This document shows, one piece after another, positions 24,291-37,660 of a stretch of 64,000 nucleotides of DNA. The notes under the pieces were generated by a model. The model was not told the origin of the DNA and made no database searches. It worked only from the letters and a program-made list of their open reading frames with translations. The stretch is from Crotophaga sulcirostris (lineage: Eukaryota > Chordata > Aves > Cuculiformes > Crotophagidae). Each line of letters opens with the position of its first letter. Position 1 is the first letter of the stretch. Both the position numbers and the translations under genes were made by a program. The stretch is taken from contig VYZB01000271.1 in the NCBI GenBank assembly GCA_013397455.1, positions 335,008 to 399,007 on the forward strand. The letters are read 5' to 3'.

Positions 24291-27200
24291 TCCCTGCGGG
24301 AAGGGCAGCTTGCAGCCAGGCAGGGCCAGGCTGTGGGGCTGGGGTCCCAGTGACCCCGGCGAAGGGCTGGGGCTCAGTGGTGCTGAGGTGAGCGCAGAGC
24401 TGCATCCTGATGTGGGAGCCCTCCTCCTCCCAGTAGCTAAGCAGATGAATTGGCCGGCTTGGAGCAGATTACATATTCAGGTAGGGTATGGCTGGGACAT
24501 GCTACCTGCCAAGGCTTGCTGGTGAGCAGGGGGATCTGCTCTCAAGGAGGCTGTGCTCAGCTCCCCAGACAGCAAGGGTTAATTGAAGAGGAGAAATTGG
24601 CCCTCTGTCTGTCCCCAAGGCAAAGATCTGAAGGGTTAAATACTGTCAGGGAAAGTTCACCATCCCTAAGTGACCAGGCTGGAGGCAGGAGCCATGGGGG
24701 TTAATTTTTCAGAGTGGGGGCTCCCCTCTCCATCACCAGTCCCCCAGCCTGGAGGTTGGTGAGTCTGTCTATGGGGAGTTACTGCCGGCAGGATGATGCC
24801 TTAGGCTTCAGGGGAGCTCTGGGGGCACTGAAGGTTCTCCCTGCCCTGGGCTCAGCCCCACGCACAGGAGCCAGCCTGGAGAACTGGAGATACTGGGGAG
24901 CGTCAGGCTGCCAGCGTGGGCTCAGCCCTGGGTTTGCCTCTGGCAGAAAAAAGGAGGTTAATGTTGAAGGGGCTTCTCAGGGCAGCTGGGATTTCAAGGA
25001 TGCCCAAGAGCCTGCTGGCCAGAAGGGCTTTGGGAGCCCTCCCGGGCTGTGCCATTGCTTGTTGCTCTCTGATGCCATGAGCAGGTTATCAGATTTTTCA
25101 CCTTGTGCCTTGGCTATATAAATAGCTTGAGCCAAGGGCCGAGGCATGATTCGCTCCAGGTGCTGGAGATGCCGCCTCGGAGAAGAAATGGGAGGGTTGA
25201 TGCTGTGAGAGTGATTTGCACTGGGAGGGAAGGACAGCGTGAGTGTGGGCACGGGTGGGAACAGGTCTCGCTGCGGGTGTGTGCTGGTTGGCAAAGCTGA
25301 GGCTCTGCTGCCTCTCTCTGCCTGTCTCTAGCCCAGCTGCCGCCGAGCAGTCGCCATCCACGGTTCTTCCTCAGAAAACGCCCTTTCTGGAAAGCAGCTC
25401 TACCTGCTGGCCTGCAGCAGGTGACCCGAGTGACAGCCCCACGCTTGCTGCCAGCCCACGTTGTTCTCCAGGGTCTCAGCCCGTGGGGGAGCATGGGGCA
25501 GAGCAATTCAGGTGTCTCCAGGAGTGCCCCACTCCACACATCTGCTCCTTCTCCCTCCATCTCCCCTTCCTCTGCACCACCTACTGGAGCTCTGCTCTGA
25601 AATGATATCCCTTCCCCATCCCAGCCCTCCTGCCAGCCTTAACCCTCTCTTCGCTGCTCTGCCACTTGCAGCAGCCCTGACCTGACCTTCACGCTTGCTA
25701 GTAGTGTCCATGGAGCAGTGGCCTGGCTGTGCCTCCAGCCACCCCTCTGGCACAGAGACTGCATGGACCTCACCAGGGCTGCCAGCACTGCCCCAATCCA
25801 TCCCCTCCCCAAAGGCAGATGTAAAGCTATCCCAGCCCTGCACCAGCACCTCCGCCCAAACCTTTGTTCCACCTCCTTCCTCCATGCCTGGTCCCTCTCC
25901 TGGACCTCTTGCAAATGCAAAAGGCCAGTAACACCCTGTGCCTGTCCCAGGTGCCATAGAGCCAAGGGGCATCCTCGCCCTCCTGGTGCAGGGGGCCCTG
26001 CTCAGCCCTCCATCCATCCCAGCAGCGTGGGCTGGGGCTTGGTGGGAGGAGATGTCTAGGCTGGCCATGCCTTCTCGCCTGCTGCTCCCAACTCCTTTCT
26101 GGAGAACCTTGGCTCGGTAGCTTAATATCGTGGAGGAGCAGTGGTCTCTGAAACTCTTAGCTTGGCAAGGCTGATGAGCAAGGCCAAGAGAGAATTGTTA
26201 CCCAGGGCTAAATCCTCCTGATCTTCCTGCAGATACGCTGGGGCAGTTTTCCCCACTTCCTCCCCAGCGCCTGTTGCTCTGGGATGAGGACAGACTCCCT
26301 GGGGGCAGCGCTGTCCTGATGGAGTCTTTGTAGGTAACCAGGTAGCAGGAGGGGGATTCTCCTCCTCTCTCAGCTGGAAACCCACAGCTCAAAGCTGGCA
26401 GGGCTGTGGGCAGTGGCACTGGGTGCTTGGGCAGCTCCAGCTTTCTGTGAGGCTCTCACGGGATGGGCAGGAAGCGGCTGGAGGAGGCAGTGGAGCTGAG
26501 TTTACAGCACCTGGGGAGGAGTCAGGTTTTCCAAGCCTTTCTGTGGAGGGATTAATTAAAATAAAAAGGTTACACTTCTATAATACTATGCCGTGCTGCA
26601 GCTACTCTACACCTATAACGTAATTGCTGTGTGATACCTCTAATTACCACTGTTTCGTATCACTGGAAGGTTAAAAGCATGACTGAATGACTTACTGTTC
26701 CTTTAGTTTCCTACTTAATGCAGTCACTGTAATGATGCTGGAGTTTGTACTGCTTGTTGTATGTAACAAGTATAAAATCCTGTAACCTGAGGTTTTATTT
26801 CAGGGGTTGATAAAATCACTTTATAATAACGCCACAATTATGATGTAATTATAGTGTAATTACGATTGGTGAATTATAAAGCACAACTGAAGGTATTGTG
26901 GTTCGATGAGGACTAACACACCCCATCAGGTGCTGCTTCATGTGTGTGGTTGTCACTGGGGAGTGATGGGCCTGGGTGTGTTGGTTGGCTGTTGGGTAAT
27001 GCCTGTGTCAGGGCTGGAGGCTGGACCTCATACCCTCAAGGCAGAGTAGGACTTGTTTGCAATGGGCACACCTCTGTGATGAATGTCCTGGTGGAAAGTG
27101 TGACTCCAGCACCTCTTTTGCAAAGCTTCATGTGTGGAAATGGCTGGAGAGACACTTTTCCATGTCACCTCAGCATTGTCCTGCCAGCCCTTGGGTCCCC

Positions 27201-28515
27201 CCTTGGCTTGTGGCCCTTGGCTTGGGCAATGCTGGTGCTTGGGAGGGATGTCAGCAGTGCTGTTGGCTTGTGTTGCCTGTTCTTCCATGGTACAGACTGA
27301 CATGAGCTTGGTGTGCCCATACGCACCCTTTATCCTCAACACCGGCACCGGCGCGGTGATTCGGAGCCATCGAGAGGAGGGCTCAGCCAGCGCTGCGAGT
27401 CGTGGTTTGGCTTGGTGGGGGACGGGGTTTGCCTGGCCCTCAGACACATCCAGTGCACTGAGTCAGCAGCTCTCCTGTTCTCTGCTAAATCCCGAGCAGA
27501 GAAGGGAGCAGGGTTGATCCCAGAGCGAGCAGAAGTGGCTTTTGATGGGAAAAGAGCCAGAAGAGCTGGTCAAGTAGTGGGGAAGGCTGGGATGGGAGAG
27601 AAGAGGGCTACAAATGCTTAACGGAAATCAAACAACCCAAGAAAAATAAAGGGATAAAGCAACTGAGGGCTGTGGCCTCAATTTTCTGCGGAGTCAGTTT
27701 TTTTGCCCCTTCTTTCTCTCCATCTGGGGGAGTAAAAATCAGAGCTTGTGGGGGAGAATGGCTGCATGGAGAGAGATCTCCGTGCCTTCGCCAGCTCCCC
27801 ATGACCCTGGCTGGGGACACGTCTTTGAAACAGCCACTTTTGGTGGTTGTTGGGATTCATAGCCTTTGAGGCAGGGGCAGGGCATGTGTGGGACAGAGGA
27901 GGGGGTCTGAGGATGGGGCTGGCGTGGGGAAGGGGAGAAACAGCAGCCGTGGCCCTCTCGGCCTCAGGAGCAGTGTCAGCAGCACCTCTGCCCGCCCTTG
28001 GCACGGCCAGCCAGGAGAAAAACAGGCTGCACGGAGGTGGCCGTGCCTGAGCAGGCAGTGTTAATTGTCAGCTTGATGCGGGCAATTGAATAAATGCTAA
28101 TAAATGCCATGGAGGGCCTCATCTCCTCGTTAGCTTGGGCAGGGCACATGAGGCTGCCTCCACCCCTGGGAGCAGCAGGTCAGGGCAGCCCCTCGGGAGA
28201 GGGGAGTGCCCGGCTTGAGCAGAGCCCCCACGCTGTGAAGGCTGTGCTGGGGCAAGACCCAGGTGATTCCCACCTTCTAGGAGGAGCAGGGAGGAGTGAC
28301 TAACAAAGCACACCTGGACCATGCCTTGCCCTGCCAGGAGGGTGCACAGAGTGTGTTGATGCCTTGGCCATGTTGGGGGAAGCCCTGCTGTGAGCCCCAC
28401 CAGTAGCTCTGGCCTTGCTGGCACCTGCAGCACCATCCCTTGCCCTCCATGGCCCCAGACCCCATTCAAACAGCATCTCCTAACCGAGCATGGGACTGGG
28501 CTAGGCAGTGGGTCA
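24291..28515. other. Intron 1, 5' part
   Basis: GC-rich unique intron around the AT-rich island at 26530. Long frames at 25508-26068 and 27028-27447 have no recognisable domain. Confidence 0.55.
26530..26900. promoter_or_regulatory. AT-rich island in intron 1 (strongest candidate conserved element)
   Basis: About 370 bp of low-GC sequence is sharply bounded by GC-rich intron. It is dense in homeodomain-type sites: GATTAATTAAAATAA, GTAATTGCTG, CTCTAATTACC and three GTAATTA-type sites between 26840 and 26870. There is no repeat signature and no ORF. It lies about 3 kb into intron 1, a usual place for an enhancer. Confidence 0.4.
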
Positions 28516-29008
28516 GAACTGTTAGATCTGTTAGAATGAGTTCAGGGGAGGCCACAGAGATGATCCGAGGGCTGGAGCACCTCCTGTATGAGGACAGGCT
28601 GGGAGAGTTGGGATTGTTCAGCCTGGAGAGGAGAAGGCTCTGGGGAGACCTTAGAGCAGCCTCCAGTACTGAAAGGGGCTCCAGGAAAGCTGGGCGGGAG
28701 CTCTTGATCAGGGAGGGCAGGGATAGGATGAGGGGAAATGGTTTTCAGCTGCAAGAGGGGAGATTGAGATGAGATCTTAGGAAGAAATGTTCTCCTATGA
28801 GGGTGGGGAGGCCCTGGCCCAGGTTTCCCAGAGCAGTGGTGGCTGCCCCATCCCTGGAGGTGTTCAAGGCCAGGTTGCATGCGTCTTTGAGCCCCCTGAT
28901 CCAGTGAGAGGTGTCCCTGCCCATGGCAGGGTGTTGGAACTGGATGGGCTTTGAGGTCCCTTCTGACCCAAACTACTTCATGATTCTGTGATTCCATGAT
29001 TCTATGAT
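28516..29008 (+). mobile_element. CR1 LINE 3' fragment in LINGO1 intron 1
   Basis: It runs from GAACTGTTAGATCTGTTAGA through ATGAGGACAGGCTGGGAGAG, GGCCCTGGCCCAGGTTTCCC and CCATGGCAGGGTGTTGGAAC to a partly decayed tail (GATTCTGTGATTCCATGATT). Sense orientation relative to LINGO1. Confidence 0.92.
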
Positions 29009-29609
29009 CCCTCTCACAGGAGCCAGGGATCTTGGCTTAGTTTCACTCATCCTCCCAGTTACGCACAGAAATGGCTTCTCTTTAACCATCCTGTGTGTTT
29101 TCTTCCATAATTATTTCCCTGTGTCTCTGTAAGCTGGTCAGCCTTTCGGTGCCCATGGCTTCCCGCAGTGGACCTGTGTCCACACATGGACGTGACTTCT
29201 CCAGGCTCCAGAGGAGGGCCCAGGTGTCCTGGTCAGAGGCCAAAGGCTTTGACTAGGGAAGCTTTCCTGTCCCTTGTCTCAGGGCTGGGGTCGGTGTCAT
29301 GAGCTGGAAACAGTCCTGAGGGTGAACCGGAGGGTCCTGGCGAGGAGTGGGATTGGTGTAGGACTGGGCTGGGCCTCCTGGGATGGGATTCTTGTGGCCC
29401 AGCAGCATCCAAGTGACGTTCAAATGGGAACATACCTGCTGGGAGCTGTCAAGCTGGGCTGATCCCCTGCTGTGGGGGACAGGGTGGCCACTGCTCCCTG
29501 AGGGATGTGCCCATGTGCACCCTGCCCTTGCTGCTATGGGGTCCCTACCACCCTGTACAGCCCTTGCTCAGCCCTTTCCCCCTGCCACCCCACAGTGCTC
29601 AGTAGGACC

Positions 29610-29770
29610 CACGAGTTTTTTCTGTCATTTCCATTTCATTTCTTTATCAGAATGTGAAACATTAAATATCAGTCTTGTAATTATGTTTAATTTCATAACC
29701 AGCACCTTAATTGGATTGGTCTCTGATGGTGAATTCTCGTAGGAGGGAGAAGCAGAAATATTTTGACGTG
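29610..29770. promoter_or_regulatory. AT-rich island in intron 1 (candidate conserved element)
   Basis: It includes CATTTCATTTCTTTATCAG, TTGTAATTATGTTTAATTTC and CCTTAATTGG. The block is short, unique and AT-rich. Confidence 0.27.
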
Positions 29771-31574
29771 ATCTATTCTTTCAGCTCTTTGTTTGGATTT
29801 GAGATGTCGAGTGTGAAATGGGAAACAACTGATTTAGACCTCAGAGGCAACCTGGGGGTGGTGAGCAAAGTCTGAGCACTCTCGGAGGCTCTTCCATCCG
29901 TGTAGGCACGTGGACAAACCTCTCGCTCCTGTGCCTGAACCCAGCCTTTCCCCACTGCCCCTTTGGACTGAGGGAAGCCAAACTGATGTGATCTAATCCT
30001 AAATGTGAGCCTGGGAAGCCAGGGAGGGCATTACGGGCAAGCACTGGCCTAGTGGCTTGCTTCTACTCCAGCTCTGCTGTCAGGTGGCTTGTGTTGTACC
30101 CCAGAGCAGGGCACAGCCACGAAGACTGGGTGGAAAAACAAATGGCAGCTGTAGCCATGCTTTAAATGAACATGGACTGTGGGAGCCAGAGGAAGGAAAG
30201 GAATTAGGGCCACAGTGTGAAAGCGTCCTTGCTCAGCCATGCTGGGAGAGCAGCCTGGCACAGCTCTGCAAGCTCCCAGTGGGTCCCAGTTTGCTGCCAG
30301 GAGCTCAAAGATGGGAGGGACGCCCCATGGGACACCTCTTTTCTGCTGGGAATCAGGCAGGTAGGAGCCCACCAGCATCCTGAGCCTGGAGAGGGACACC
30401 AGTCACTCTTGCACCCAGGTCCTGGGGTCCCTGGTGACCCCCCCAGCCCAGCCTGGGCTGTGCCATGCCGCAGCCATCCCATGGAGCTGGCGCGCTGCGT
30501 GGCGGGCTGGCGCTTTGGGCTTGAGCTACAGTTGGCTCTGGGAAACATGGAATTGCGCTGCCATTAGGTGCTGCCATAAAACTGATTTGTGCTCAGCCTG
30601 TTCATCCTTTTCAATGGGAAACAGTGCAGAAACTGAACCGAAATGGAAACCCTGGACTTGCATTTCCGATTTAATTTCTATGCACTGTTTTTCCCCGTGA
30701 TTACTTTTGTTCTCACACACAGCCCAGAGTGCAGTCTCTGTATTATTATCAACATCGCTGGGGAGAAGGAGGAAGGGGTGGAAAACATCTCTTTCAGCTC
30801 AAGTAAAACACAACAAAGCCACCCCAGAGCAGCCCTGTGTGGTGGGCAGTGGGGGAATGGCTCCGTCCCCACGGTGGGTCCCTCCTTTTTCTCTGTGCCC
30901 ACGGGCTCAGCGCAGTCGCCTGCTGGAACAACAGAAAAGGCCGGGGAACAGCGTGGCTCCCCGCAGCACGGCTGGGGCTGCCGGCGTGCTGACAGCCCTT
31001 ATCGTAGGCATTAAACCAATTGTGCCTTTAGCCCCTGCTCCAGCTGCTTCACAGCCTGCCCTGCACTGAGCCCTCCTCCCATGCTGCGGAGTGGCACTGT
31101 GCCTCCCGGGATGCGTTCACAAGGATTTGCTGGGGCACAGCACCTGCAGCCAGCACTGGCTCAGCTTGGGGCACCCTTGCCAGTGAAGTCAGTGCACTGG
31201 ATTTCATGAAATTGTTTTAAACCAACCTAGAGTTGCCAGTGCTTTGTCTTCTCTCAACCAGCATTTTTCTTCTTGCCTGGGGGAAACTGGAGGTTTGGAG
31301 GCAGTGCCAGGACCCCTGTGCACAGTCCCCATATCTGCAGAGGACACGTAGCACCTGGAGCCCAGATCCTGGCCAGGCCATGCCCCACAGCACCTCCCCA
31401 CTGCAAGGATCTGGGCTGGCAAGGGCAGGTGAGGCCGTGGCCCCTCTTACCCAGCTGGCTGGCACTGCCTGGCCGCTCGTGCCTGCAGCTCTGCCGGGTG
31501 TCGTGGGGACGGCTGAGTGCAGGACAGGCAGGCTCAGCCGTGGCTCAGCACAGTTTGTTTTTATCTAATCTATT

Positions 31575-31596
31575 TTATTGTTGAATGAAACAATAA
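31575..31596. promoter_or_regulatory. Inverted pair of SOX-type motifs in intron 1
   Basis: TTATTGTT, six bases, AACAATAA: a perfect 8-bp inverted repeat in which each arm contains the SOX core ATTGTT/AACAAT. It sits in an AT-rich island of about 110 bp (31555-31665) inside a GC-rich intron. SOX10 and SOX9 are known to bind such pairs as dimers. Binding here is inferred from the motif only. Confidence 0.35.
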
Positions 31597-33837
31597 CAGC
31601 AAATACAGGCCCTGAAGACAAGCCATAAATAATGCAAAAGTCAAACAAGCGAGAAAGGGGGGAAGAAAAAAGAATTATATATGTAAAACCAGCACAGAGA
31701 AAGTCAGGCGGGGGAAAGGAATCTTCTCTCTGCGTTTGCCATCATTTGTGCTTTCTTTGGCTCCCTTTTTTCTCCACTTCACTCTTTCTGGAAATTCCTG
31801 CAGCACTAAATTTGTTATTATGTGGACAAAACTCAATAATAACCGGGAGGGGGAGAGAGCAAGATCTGGCTCGCGGGAAGGAGTCGGGGAAGGAGATGGA
31901 TGGAGAGGACCAGGGCTTTCATCCCTTGCAGACCCTGGAACACACCCGAGCCCACTGCCCCACTCTGCCCCTGGGCAAGACAGGGCAGGGGCAGCTCTGC
32001 CGATGTCGCCCAGTGCTGGTAGGGCTGTTGGTGCCCTCACTGCCCTGTGCAGCCTGTCCCACCCATGGGTTATCTCAGAGCCATCGTCGCTGGGCTGGGC
32101 TGCAGTCGGCCTCTCCCAAAAGGTTTCCGAGGCCGCTTATTTTAGGCAGCAGTTTAAAAATATCAGGGCCGGTCCTAAAGGGAGGTAAATCAGCAGGTTT
32201 CTCTGGAGTCAGCGAAGCTGCCAGGTTTGTGTCCTCTGAAGTCCTCTTGCTGTTAGCCCAAAGGGGAAGACACAGCACTCCGGAGCAGCCTGTGTACGTT
32301 CCTAGGTATCCTGCACTGGTTGTAGGGGCATTTAGGGGATGTGGCGTGGGAACAGAAAGGTACTGTAAGTACAGTCTAGGCTTAAATTAAATGTAAGGAA
32401 CGTGACCAGTCCATAGGAGCAGCCTTGCTCTGTAACACCACAGGCTTGGGATGCACTTGCTGCATCCCACTTGCTGTGACCGTGTAGTGTTTGGGACTTT
32501 GATATGGGGTTTCTGTCGTGAAGCGGTGGCAGGGATGCAGTGGGGGCTCAGGCTCATGGATGTTAGTGAGTTCACATCGCAAAGCTTCAGTGATGTCCCC
32601 TTATGGAGTGAGGTCGCTCATGGGGCCAGGGCGTTGGACTGGTTTTTCTGCTCTCCTGCTGAGCCAGCCATAGGTTAAGGAGGGCAGGAGGCCCTGTGGT
32701 GCTCCCTTGTCTCTGCTTGTGGCCCTGGTTAGTTTTTTTTTTGTTTTTTTTTCCCAGGGACTCATTTGGGCGGAGGCTGATGGCTGGAGGGGATGGGGTG
32801 TCCTCAGGCAGGGAGTGGTGGGGAGGGAGCAGCTCATCCTGGTGCCAAACAGCCTCTCCAGGTCCTTCTTGGTGCCCCCAGGTGTGGTTTGTTCATTTTG
32901 GGATTGCCAAGCAGAGGACCTGCCCACCTCACTGTGAGGATGCTGGTACTGGTCCCAGCACAGGGACATCCTCAGGGGCTGGTGCCGGGGTCTGGGGGTG
33001 CGGGAAGCCACCGGTCACTGCACCCGGCATCGAGGTGAACCTTTACAGAAATGCCATCTGCTCCTGATCTGGAGGAAACGTGCCCTGGCAGCGGGGTGAC
33101 TTTGTACCAGCCGCTTTGATGCTACGTCAGGTGGTGTCCTGCCCCCACGGAAATGCAGGGTTTAGCACAGGCACCACAGTCCATCTGCACTTGGGCTGAT
33201 TCAGCAGCACCGCGAGAGCGCTGAGCTGCACAGAGCTGCCCTGGGGCCTGCGGGGCTGGTGGGCAGCACAGCTGAGCTCCTGGGTGTTCAGGTACCGCTC
33301 GAACCCATTTCCAGGAAAGAACAGTCCTCGCTCTGGTGGAAGGAGAAAGGGTGGCTGTGCTGGGAGGAGGCAGATTTCTCCCAGTGTGAGCGGGAGCAGG
33401 TTGGTGGCCCAGGCTCTGGCAACCGCTGATGTCCAGCTCTCCCCAAAAAGCCTTTGCGGGCGCTGCCTCAAGGACAGCCTTGTCCCAGCTCCCCTTGGAC
33501 ACATCCAGAGCAGGGGATGGCTCGTGACCCTGGCGACTCTCCCAGAGGACACTCGTTGGACAGGCCTTTCATATCTCTGGTGCAAATGTTTCCATAGCCC
33601 TAAGAAGAGCCTGGGTTATTCCGTCTTCCTTTCACAGCTATAGACAGTGAAGAGAAAACCTCTACAGAGACCCTCAAGCTATACTGAAGCCTCCTCTGCA
33701 CAGCACATGCTCATCACCCAAGTTTCTACTGAGCTGGGTGCCTTTAGGTGACCCAGCCTGTGTCCACAGAGACAGGAATCCCAGGAACATTTGCCAAAAT
33801 AAGAAAAGAAAAAGATGAAGCCTCATTCACTAGAAGA

Positions 33838-34300
33838 AAGACACTGAGGGGCTGGAGCGTGTCCAGAGAAGGGCAACAAAGTTGGTGAAGGGTCTGGAGA
33901 ACAAGTCTTATCAGGAGAGGATGAGGGACCTGGGGCTGTTTAGCCTGAGAAGAGGAGACTGAGGGGAAACCTCATCACTGTCTACAACTCCCTGAAAAGA
34001 GGTTGTAGTGAGGTGGGTGTTGGTCTCTTCTTCCAAGTGACAGGCAATAAGAGGAGAGGAAATTACCTCAAGTTGCACCAGGGGAGGTTTGGATTAGACA
34101 TCAGGAAATATTTCTTCACTGAAAGGGTTCTCAGGCACTGGCACAGCTGCCCAGGGAGGTGGTTGAGTCCCCATCCCTGGAGGTGTTCAAAAGAGGGGGA
34201 GATGAGGCCCTTAGGGATTTGGTTTAGTAGTGGACAGGTGTGGTTTGACTTGATGATCTCAAATGTCTTTTCCAATCAAACCATTCTATGATTCTATGGA
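33838..34300 (+). mobile_element. CR1 LINE 3' fragment, second subfamily
   Basis: It differs from the main group: GTCCAGAGAAGGGCAACAAA, then CTCTTCTTCCAAGTGACAGG, TTTAGTAGTGGACAGGTGTG and TTGATGATCTCAAATGTC before CCATTCTATGATTCTATGG. The same subfamily recurs at 54742. Confidence 0.9.
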
Positions 34301-37300
34301 CAGCTGGTGGTTGTTCTTCCTGTTCTCCCAGCACACACCATCCTCTCCTGGCGACCCAGCCTGAAACGTCTCCGCTGTGGGAGTCCCAAGGCATCAGAGA
34401 GATCAGGAGATCTTCCCCCAGCAAACACAGCTCTCCTGTTCTTTGTCTTGCAAGCAGAAAAACATCTCATCCTCCTCCTGGCTTGCCTGACATGGGAAGT
34501 GTTGAACAGCCAACCGGCTGCGGCAGCAGTGGGCCAGCCCGCATCCCGGCCACCTCAGTCGATGAGCAGGGGAGCGGGGCTGGCTCCAAGCCTGAGCTCC
34601 AAAGCGTGCTCACCCTCACTCTCCTCATTTATCTCTTGCTAGCTCAGGGCTTTACACTCCCGGCATCCACAGCTGCCTTTGCAATTACTTATTGATCACT
34701 TGTCAGGATGTTTTCTTTGCTGATGGGGCACTGAAGCATGTGTAGCCAAAGAGAAAAGATTTTGAAAACAAAGGAGCAAAGGTGTGCAGAGGGTGAGCAG
34801 CTCTTGCAGAGATGTGATCGGAGCAAGAAAAAGCCTCAGCAAAAAACTGTTCTGAGCTTCGGCATCCTGCAGACACGGCTGGGATCTCCTTCCCTTCACC
34901 CTGCTCTGACGCTGCCTGCTGAGCTGAAAACCACTCTCCAGGTTGGCTCTGGGCCATTACTGGTTGTCCCCCTGCCACACAGATCTGTTCCTGTGTGGGA
35001 TCGAGCAGATCCATAGCCTGGAGCTAAACCAGTGGACAGCTGGGCCAAAGCCCCCTCCTTCCAGCATCCTCTCAGCCCCCTTTGGAGCTCTTCTCCTCTG
35101 CTGTGCATCCCCCTCCACTTTTTTCTTCTCTTCTTGCCCTTGGGCTTGGTGCTTCCCTGACTTAATCCTTGCAGTGCTAAGAGCACCACGCTTTGGGTGG
35201 AAGAGCGCTTTGGGTGGAAGAACCCATTGCCACAAGGAAATGCCTCTGCAGGGCAGTCCTGCAGGCTGGCTGCTGGGGATATCTGGTGCCAGGCAGGCAG
35301 TTTCAGTGCCGGAAGGGGATTTGCATCTTAAATACTTCTTCATGCTCTTTTACAGCCTGAGAGCAACTGCCAGAGCAGATCAGGTTGCGGCACACCTATT
35401 CCAGGCTCCTGCCTCGGAGCAGCTGAAAGCAGATACTTCAGAAGGCTGAGCAAAAGCTCCGGGCTGGAGAGCCATGCCTTGAAGTGGGTGAAGGGGAGCT
35501 GGTGACTGTGGGCAGCTCGGGGCTGGGGGTGGTCTTCTCTTTGGCTAACCTATCATTGCTCGTGTGTCCCCACCACCCTGAACAAGGCACTGCTGGAGGG
35601 GGTCCTTCTCAGCTTCTGCCTGCTTCTGCCCCACTTCTTGGACTGGATTTGTGGCCAGGTCAGGACACAGGGCAGTCCTTTGCTCTGCGTTGATCTGTTT
35701 TCATGCCCTTCATTAACAGCCCCATCCATTAGTGAAGGCTCAGAGGAAATGCAGCAGCTTTCCATCAGCCAGGCTAGCGTTGTGTCTCCAACCAGCCTGT
35801 CCACTGCCCTCCAACCACCCTGTCCAATGCCTACAAGCCTGGCAGTGCTCAGGGCTTACTTTAGGATCTCCTCTTTGGTTTCTTTTTACCCACGTGAAGC
35901 AGCATGGTCCCAGGAGGGAAACTTCCCCCTCCACTGTATGTGCACCATCCCCTGTTCCCACCATCCCGTGGCCATCCCTGGGCACTCGGGAGGAGAGCAG
36001 CTACTGCTCATGTCCATGCTCCAGGGACAGGGTGGGAAAAGAGGAGGAAAAGGGAGCAGGTGGGGTCAGGAGGAGGGAGAGACAAAGGGAAAGGGCCCAC
36101 AAATACGTGCTGGACACAGGGGGAATGATGGAGAGAGGAGGAAATGGGCACGAACGTGTTTGGCAAATTAAAGCTTCTCCCTTTGTTTTGCTGCTTTGCG
36201 GAGAGCTAGAGGAACACTTAGTGCAGAGCCCGGGGTCTGGATAAGCAACTCTTTTAGCAGCAGGAAAGGTTGTTAAATATTTATTTGTAAACCTGGAGTC
36301 TTTAGCTCTAAAATGTAGTCAAGTTCAATAAAATTTGATTTAGCTGGAGCAACTTAGAGGAGACGAGAGCATCAACTCTGAGCTTTGTGCAAAGATAGGG
36401 GTGAGCCCATGGCTGACCTGCATACACACGTGGGTGCCTGGTGCTTCTGGGCTCAGGGTTGCTCCTGCGTTCCCCTTGGCACCGCTTCAAGGTTGGCTCC
36501 TACAGGGACGAATGGGGTGGGGGATGCGCTCCCCCAGCCTTGCTGAGCCCCCAAAGTGCTGCGCCCCACCCCCCAGCCCCAGGGATATGGCTTGCTGTGT
36601 CCTAAATTGCCTGTTGTCGTTGGATGCTCTCGAAAGCATCTGGTTCAAGGGTGAACGTCTCCCGCACTGTAATTTATGGCTGCCAGGTGGGGGTTATAGC
36701 TGACGCAGGGATTTTTGCCGCTCGCTCGCTGTCAGTGCGGCAGACAGATCGCTCGGAGCCAAGGAGCGCTGGCACAGCCCCGACTGCCGGGCACTCCCGT
36801 GGGGCCATGAGCAGGGGACAGCCCAGGGACAGTGATGATGGTGAAGGACATGGCCTCGGGGGCAGGAGGGCGGTGGCAGTCTCTGGAGCAAACCCAGGTG
36901 CTGTGCCTGGGGTCCATGGGTCGTCACCAGGGTTTGGTTTCCTTGGGGCCATTCCCCACACCAGGCAGCCTGTGCCCATCGTGATGGAGTGAACCCCATA
37001 CACGTCAGCACTCCAGCCCAGCCGGGGCTGCGTTTCCAGGCACAGGCTCGGAATAGCATCGTTCCTCCCAGCCAGAGCCGCTCAGCAGGTCCTGCTGCAT
37101 TTAGCATCAAGGCCGCGCGGCTCCAGTGCGCCCATCTGCGCCTCTTGAGCCAAGTCTGGCAGCTTTGCCAGGGGAAAGGGTTGTACTTCAGAGCCCTCAA
37201 CTCCAGGGTGGGGAGGATCAGTGGATGCTATGGCTCTGGGCTTCATTTGTGCTTTGGGTTGCACTGGTTCACTCAGTGCCCAAAGGCAGCGAGTCCAGCA

Positions 37301-37660
37301 GATGCTCCTTTCTTATTGATTCTTATTCTTTCTGTGAGAAATGAGAGCCCTGTTCATGCCAGAGGGCTGCAGCTCTCCCTGGTCTGGCCTGGCCTCTGCG
37401 TCACCTCCTGATCCTGCGGGGCAGCTCATGCTGGAGCCATGGCTGAGCGCTCAGAAGAGCTGCTCTGACATATTTCAGGATCCTCCTCAGTAAATCTGGG
37501 AGCGCTTTGGAAAGCCCTTGGTGGTGCCTTGTCTCAGATCTTACCTGTGTCCTGCAGACTGCAATTGCTGAGTGGCCACCACCCTCTCTCCCCTGGTGGC
37601 ACCAAGCCCCGTCCCCAGAGTCACCCAAGCCCATCCAAGGTGGCCACTCTGGTGGCAGAT

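Larger units (their letters stand above)
29009..33837. other. Intron 1, middle part
   Basis: Unique intron with two listed motif islands (29610, 31575) and a T-tract pair at about 32733-32753. A 252-codon frame at 31632-32390 resembles no protein I know. Confidence 0.55.

Noticed and set aside
22351..24525. Very long open frames of 200-326 codons on both strands across the promoter zone
   Set aside because: They are produced by the 18- and 21-bp minisatellites, whose periods are multiples of three, and by stop-poor CpG-island sequence. They overlap each other in several frames.
31632..32390. 252-codon plus-strand frame in intron 1
   Set aside because: It has no recognisable domain, spans an AT-rich regulatory-looking block and lacks a codon or splice pattern that would support an exon.
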